Shown piece by piece: positions 7,143 to 10,224 of a DNA stretch of 10,224 bases. Where the stretch lies: NCBI GenBank assembly GCA_027604005.1, contig JADGJT010000610.1:1-10224 (forward strand). Reading direction: 5' to 3'. Origin of the DNA: Dinochytrium kinnereticum. Taxonomy: Eukaryota; Chytridiomycota; Chytridiomycetes; Chytridiales; Chytridiaceae. The translations under genes and the position numbers were made by a program. The notes under the pieces were generated by a model. The model searched no databases. It worked only from the letters and a program-made list of their open reading frames with translations, and was not told the origin of the DNA. Within the stretch, counting starts at the first letter, position 1. The number at the start of each line of letters is the position of its first letter.

Positions 7143-9484
7143 TCAACCAACAGAGTAAATAACATTCGACCCCATCGACTCTTTATCCTCCGCGCTAACC
7201 TCAACTTCCTGAACCTTCACCGTTTCCAACCCAGTCCCCCCAGTGACCATCGGCACAGCCATATGTTCTCCCCCAGCAGCACCAGCCCCTCCAGCAGCTC
7301 TAGCCGCATAAAAAGCAGCCTTCTCCTTCCTAAACGCCGTCCTCTCAACAGCAAGCAACTTCCTCTGCCTTCCCAAATCCTCCCTCTCAGCGTCCACAAC
7401 CGCCTCAATCTCCGCAAAATACTGCATCTTGATGGCAAGCTTCTGAAGCTGAAGCTCAACAACCCTTTCAACAAGACGGCGACACTCCTCTTCTTGCGTG
7501 TGCGCAATCGTGAACGCCCGCGCAGCAGCAGCGCCAAGTGCCGTCGCCGCGAGCTTCTCGGTCCGTGGAACCTTGCTCCCATCTTGTCCGACGGCGCTCT
7601 CAAGAGCCGTCACGATCGACCCATTGGCCTTCTCCACCTCCTCCTCAGCCGGGGGCTCGGCCTTGACTGACTCGGTCTTGGTCGTAGGGGGGGCGGGGGT
7701 TTCGGACTTGGCAGGTTCGACGGGTTTCTCAGAGGTATCTTTCTCATCAACCTCCATGGTGTCCTCGACGGGTGCCAAAGGAGCCGCGGGTTCTGGCTCA
7801 GATGAAGAGGGAGGAGCTGCAGAGGATTCGGGCTCGGAGGGCGCTGGAGGGGCTGCGACAGGAGCTTCAGACGAGGTCAAAGCTGCAGTTGGAGGCGTGC
7901 CCTCCTCTTCAGCCTTCTTATCCGGCACAGCCTCATCAGCTTCAACCTTCTCGACAGGAGCCTCCATCTTCTCCTCCTCCTTTGCATAAGCTCCAATCAA
8001 GGCCTCGGTGGCAGCTTTAGCCGAAGCCTTGGCAACCTCCGGCTTCACCATAGAAGAAAGCATGGCAACAACACTCAACACAGGGTTATCCGCCGCCGAG
8101 AACGGGAACATCGCGTACTGAAGAGGACCAAGTTTCCCCCCCGCCTCCTCCAGAAACGGGTCCTCAATGGGAATATCAAGAAACTGAAGAATGCACTGAT
8201 CCTTTGTTCGCGTCCCAACATGCTCAGCAATGCGCTCCCAATTCTCCCCAAACATCTCCAACCCCTCAAGCAAGAGCAACATCTCCTGATCACTCCACGC
8301 CGCTCCATCCCCGTACAAGAGGCTCTGATCCCTCTCATCCCGTCGCGCAAAATCCGCAGGGTTCACAGAAGAAGGGTACCGTCCATCCACAAAGCAATTC
8401 CGGCAAAGCACCATCTCCTTCACCTTGGTCGAAGCAAAGTAAAGCTCATCACAGGCCACACCGCAAGTTCGGCATGAATGCTTGCTCTTTTTGGTGGCGG
8501 TCGGATCGGTGGTGTCCATGGCTGATTCGTCGGTGGTCTCGTCTGCGGACCGCTTCTTGGGGACTGTCTGAGAGGGAAGGATGCTGGCGGGGAGGGTGGG
8601 CAATGGGGTTGGAGGTACTGGACCCTTGTTCTGGGAGGAGGCTTCTCGGGCTGTGTAAGGGACGTTTGGACCCAGAGGCTGGAAACCACGAGGGGTGTCG
8701 GCTGTGATGCGGAAGTGGCCGGTGTAGGAAGGTCCGATAACTATGGGTTTTGAGTCGGCATCAACCTTGAAAAAAAAGAAGAGAGTGACGTTAAGAACGA
8801 TATCTTCCGGGACGACAAAGAAGGAGATGTGAATCACACCTGATAGTTGATAAGACCCCACTGCTCCAAGAAGTTATGCACCCGAATGATGGAACAAACA
8901 TCCCCAGCGAGGTTTCTTCTACAAGCCGTAATGGTGAGATACTCCATCGGGTTCAACCGATAAGTGTTGATAATAAAATCCCTATAATCCTTATAAACCT
9001 GCGGCGTCTTGCTCTTATTCCTCTCATTAAAAAACTCTGGCAAACCCTTCCTCTCAATATCATGAATCTGCGTAAACGAGAACCAAGAAGCATACGACGG
9101 CACAACAACCGTGTGATTCTGAATCGCCAAAACCTTGGCTTCCGTCGGGAGTCGGGTTGTCTCCTCCTGCGCAGTGAGCAGTTCATCGTCTGACAACATC
9201 TCGGACATGGGAGAGGCGGGCTGGTCAGTCGACTGTTGGTTGCCAGCCGCCGTGTCCATTGCCGCAGCCGGCGTCGGTAATTCTATAAATGCATCTGCGA
9301 CGGGTGGTTGAGGTGGTGGAGGACTTGCTTGGTGGCCGGTAGGGGATGCTTGAGGGGGTTGCTGGGCATCAGGAGAAGGTTGTGGGAGGGACGGGTCCTG
9401 CTGGGCGGTGGTTGCTGAAGAGACGGCTTCCACGGCGGGAGGCGGGGGCGCGGGGACGTCGGTGGCTGCTGGGATGTCTTCCAT
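7143..9484 (-). CDS. SWI3/RSC8-type SWI/SNF chromatin-remodelling subunit
   Basis: Core scaffold subunit of a SWI/SNF or RSC nucleosome remodeller, acting in the nucleus. Exons 9484-8840 and 8765-7143 are separated by a 74-bp phase-0 intron (donor GTGTGA, acceptor TTTTTTCAAG) that splits the end of the SWIRM domain; 755 residues. Residues 1-115 are Pro/Gln/Ala-rich. SWIRM spans about 122-219 ([12 protein letters not shown] to GLINYQVDAD). A ZZ-like zinc finger at 313-339 has Cys pairs C313/C316 and C336/C339. SANT spans about 369-419 ([19 protein letters not shown], then [17 protein letters not shown]). Residues 475-600 are low-complexity Pro/Ala/Glu/Ser. A coiled coil at about 635-700 probably mediates dimerisation. 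SWIRM-ZZ-SANT order is the Rsc8/plant SWI3D arrangement rather than the ZZ-less animal BAF155/170. The start has AAA before ATG and G at +4; the frame stays open upstream but that part does not look protein-like. Confidence 0.93.
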
Positions 9485-9978
9485 TTTGCCTCGTCGCCTG
9501 TGAGTCGCGGTGGTTGTTTGACGGGGTGAGTTTGGCCAGCAAGTTGCTCTTCTTGTCCCTTTCTTTGCAAGTGGGATTTCCCCTTTTTTTCCTCTGAAAA
9601 ATTCCTTTTGGCGAAACAAACCATTCACATTTTCTTTGCTTTTCTTTCTGGCTGACCTGATAACGGGGAAAGGCCCGCTTCTGCTGCCGCGGCATCGCCA
9701 TGCACACCACGCTGCACTATCACGAAAAGAGGGGTTGCTTGGGAGATGCATCTGGAAGGGACGGAGATGAAAAGAGGCGGACAGATTGTTTGAAACAGAC
9801 AGATCCAAACCACCAAAGCTTGACCATGATCCAACCTGCCGCAATAAAGACCTGCTTCACCCATGACCTTTTCTTTCCGTCCAATGCAACTCAGCCCTTT
9901 GGTTATCATCACCATCCTCAACCATCCTCAACCATGACCCTAAAAACTAAAAACTAAAAAAAAAAAATATCAAAAAAA
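9485..9978. promoter_or_regulatory. Divergent promoter between SWI3/RSC8-like and EFM5-like genes
   Basis: This 494-bp gap separates two genes transcribed outwards, so it should hold both promoters and 5' leaders. A CCAAT box lies at 9881-9885, 98 bp upstream of the right-hand ATG. Just before that ATG are a twice-repeated 10-bp unit (ACCATCCTCA, 9911-9930), CTAAAAA repeats and A-runs at about 9956-9967 and 9972-9979. Read on the minus strand, the last 120 bp before the SWI3/RSC8-like start are A/G-rich with many AAAAG-type runs. I see no convincing TATA box. The frame of the left gene is open through much of the region, but the translation looks random. Confidence 0.6.
9934..9957 (+). promoter_or_regulatory. 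Short upstream ORF in the leader of the EFM5-like gene
   Basis: ATG at 9934 (context AACCATGA, A at -3) opens a seven-codon frame (MTLKTKN) closed by TAA, ending 21 bp before the main ATG and in the same reading frame. If the transcript begins upstream of 9934 it could reduce or delay initiation at the main start. Its presence in the mRNA is inference. Confidence 0.3.
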
Positions 9979-10183
9979 ATGCACAACAACGAGGACGACG
10001 ACGACGCTCCCCACCTCTCTGCAGACACCCTCGCCATCCTCCAATCCTTCCTAACCGAGAAGAAGGAATCCGAAGAACGCTTCGAGAAACTCAGAGCGGT
10101 TGCCCATCAAGAGGCTGATGAGGCTGCAGAGAAGGCAAAGAAGGAGCTGGACGTGAAGGATTTTGGGGAGGATTGGCAGTTGA
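9979..10183 (+). CDS. EFM5 / EEF1AKMT1-like eEF1A lysine methyltransferase, first exon (partial)
   Basis: The family is a cytoplasmic, SAM-dependent enzyme that methylates a lysine of elongation factor eEF1A. The start DDDDAPHLSADTLAILQSF and later GEDWQLS match the family's conserved N-terminus: acidic residues, P-x-LS-x-x-x-LA-x-LQ-x-F, then E-[DN]-WQLS ahead of the SAM-binding fold. Only about 68 codons are present; the catalytic domain lies beyond the window. The frame runs open to the edge, but after WQLS it turns into Phe-rich translation of a TTC tract, so I infer an intron. Two donors are possible, GTTCAC at 10184 (used here) or GTTGAG at 10179; neither is strong. The stretch between LQSF and EDWQLS is Ala/Glu/Lys-rich and helical, longer than in the yeast and human proteins as I recall them. 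The ATG is preceded by eight A-rich bases. The gene is divergent from the SWI3/RSC8 gene. Confidence 0.78.
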
Positions 10184-10197
10184 GTTCACTCCTTACT

Positions 10198-10224
10198 TTC
10201 TTCTTCTTCTTCTTCTTCTTCTCT
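10198..10224 (+). repeat. TTC microsatellite, probably intronic, cut by the window end
   Basis: About eight tandem TTC units run to the right edge, just after the EFM5-like exon. A pyrimidine run of this kind often precedes a 3' splice site, which supports reading this stretch as an intron. Confidence 0.8.

Noticed and set aside
7498..7989. 163-codon plus-strand Ser/Ala/Gly-rich ORF
   Set aside because: It is antisense to the low-complexity Pro/Ala/Glu linker of the SWI3/RSC8-like gene, whose composition keeps the other strand open.
9485..9844. N-terminal extension of the SWI3/RSC8-like protein
   Set aside because: The frame is open upstream, but the translation looks random, and the ATG at 9484 has a strong initiation context directly before a typical Pro/Ala-rich N-terminus.

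Overview
The window looks like nuclear DNA of an early-diverging fungus, plausibly a chytrid. The sequence shows compact spliced genes with introns mostly of 65-140 bp, GT donors (GTAAGT, GTATGC, GTGAGT, GTAAAG), pyrimidine-rich 3' ends and CTAAC/CTGAC-like branch sites. It also shows low-complexity AT-rich or pyrimidine-rich spacers and no bacterial-style operons. The chytrid placement is inference from ankyrin repeats of the 'ALRWAaxNGHxEVVkxLL' type and a fungal 7TM receptor; no rRNA or mitochondrial marker is present to test it. I saw no transposon, CRISPR array, tRNA or viral gene.

Layout, left to right. (1) 1-452: AT-rich low-complexity 3' flank with one good hairpin. (2) 453-3498, minus strand: a four-exon gene for an F-box protein with C-terminal ankyrin repeats. 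It appears as two same-strand ORFs split by an in-frame TAA, but that stop lies inside a well-formed phase-1 intron, so I annotate one gene of about 932 codons. (3) 3499-4217: shared divergent promoter with CCAAT boxes. (4) 4218-6242, plus strand: a ten-exon seven-transmembrane receptor of about 368 residues, with exons of only 24, 19 and 23 nt. (5) 6243-7142: convergent intergenic region, T-rich beside the receptor gene and A-rich (T-rich on the opposite strand) beside the next gene, with a 37-bp tandem duplication. (6) 7143-9484, minus strand: a two-exon SWI3/RSC8-type chromatin-remodelling subunit (SWIRM, ZZ-like zinc finger, SANT, coiled coil; 755 residues). (7) 9485-9978: second divergent promoter. 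(8) 9979 to the right edge, plus strand: the first exon of a protein resembling the EFM5 / EEF1AKMT1 (N6AMT2) eEF1A lysine methyltransferase, cut by the window end inside a probable intron.

These are separate cellular genes rather than one pathway: protein turnover or scaffolding (F-box/ankyrin), signal reception (7TM receptor), chromatin remodelling (SWI3/RSC8) and translation-factor methylation (EFM5). I found no evidence of a new multi-gene system. The most unusual points are the F-box/ankyrin gene that a stop-based reading would split, two of its introns at the same position in the ankyrin repeat unit, and the micro-exon structure of the receptor gene.
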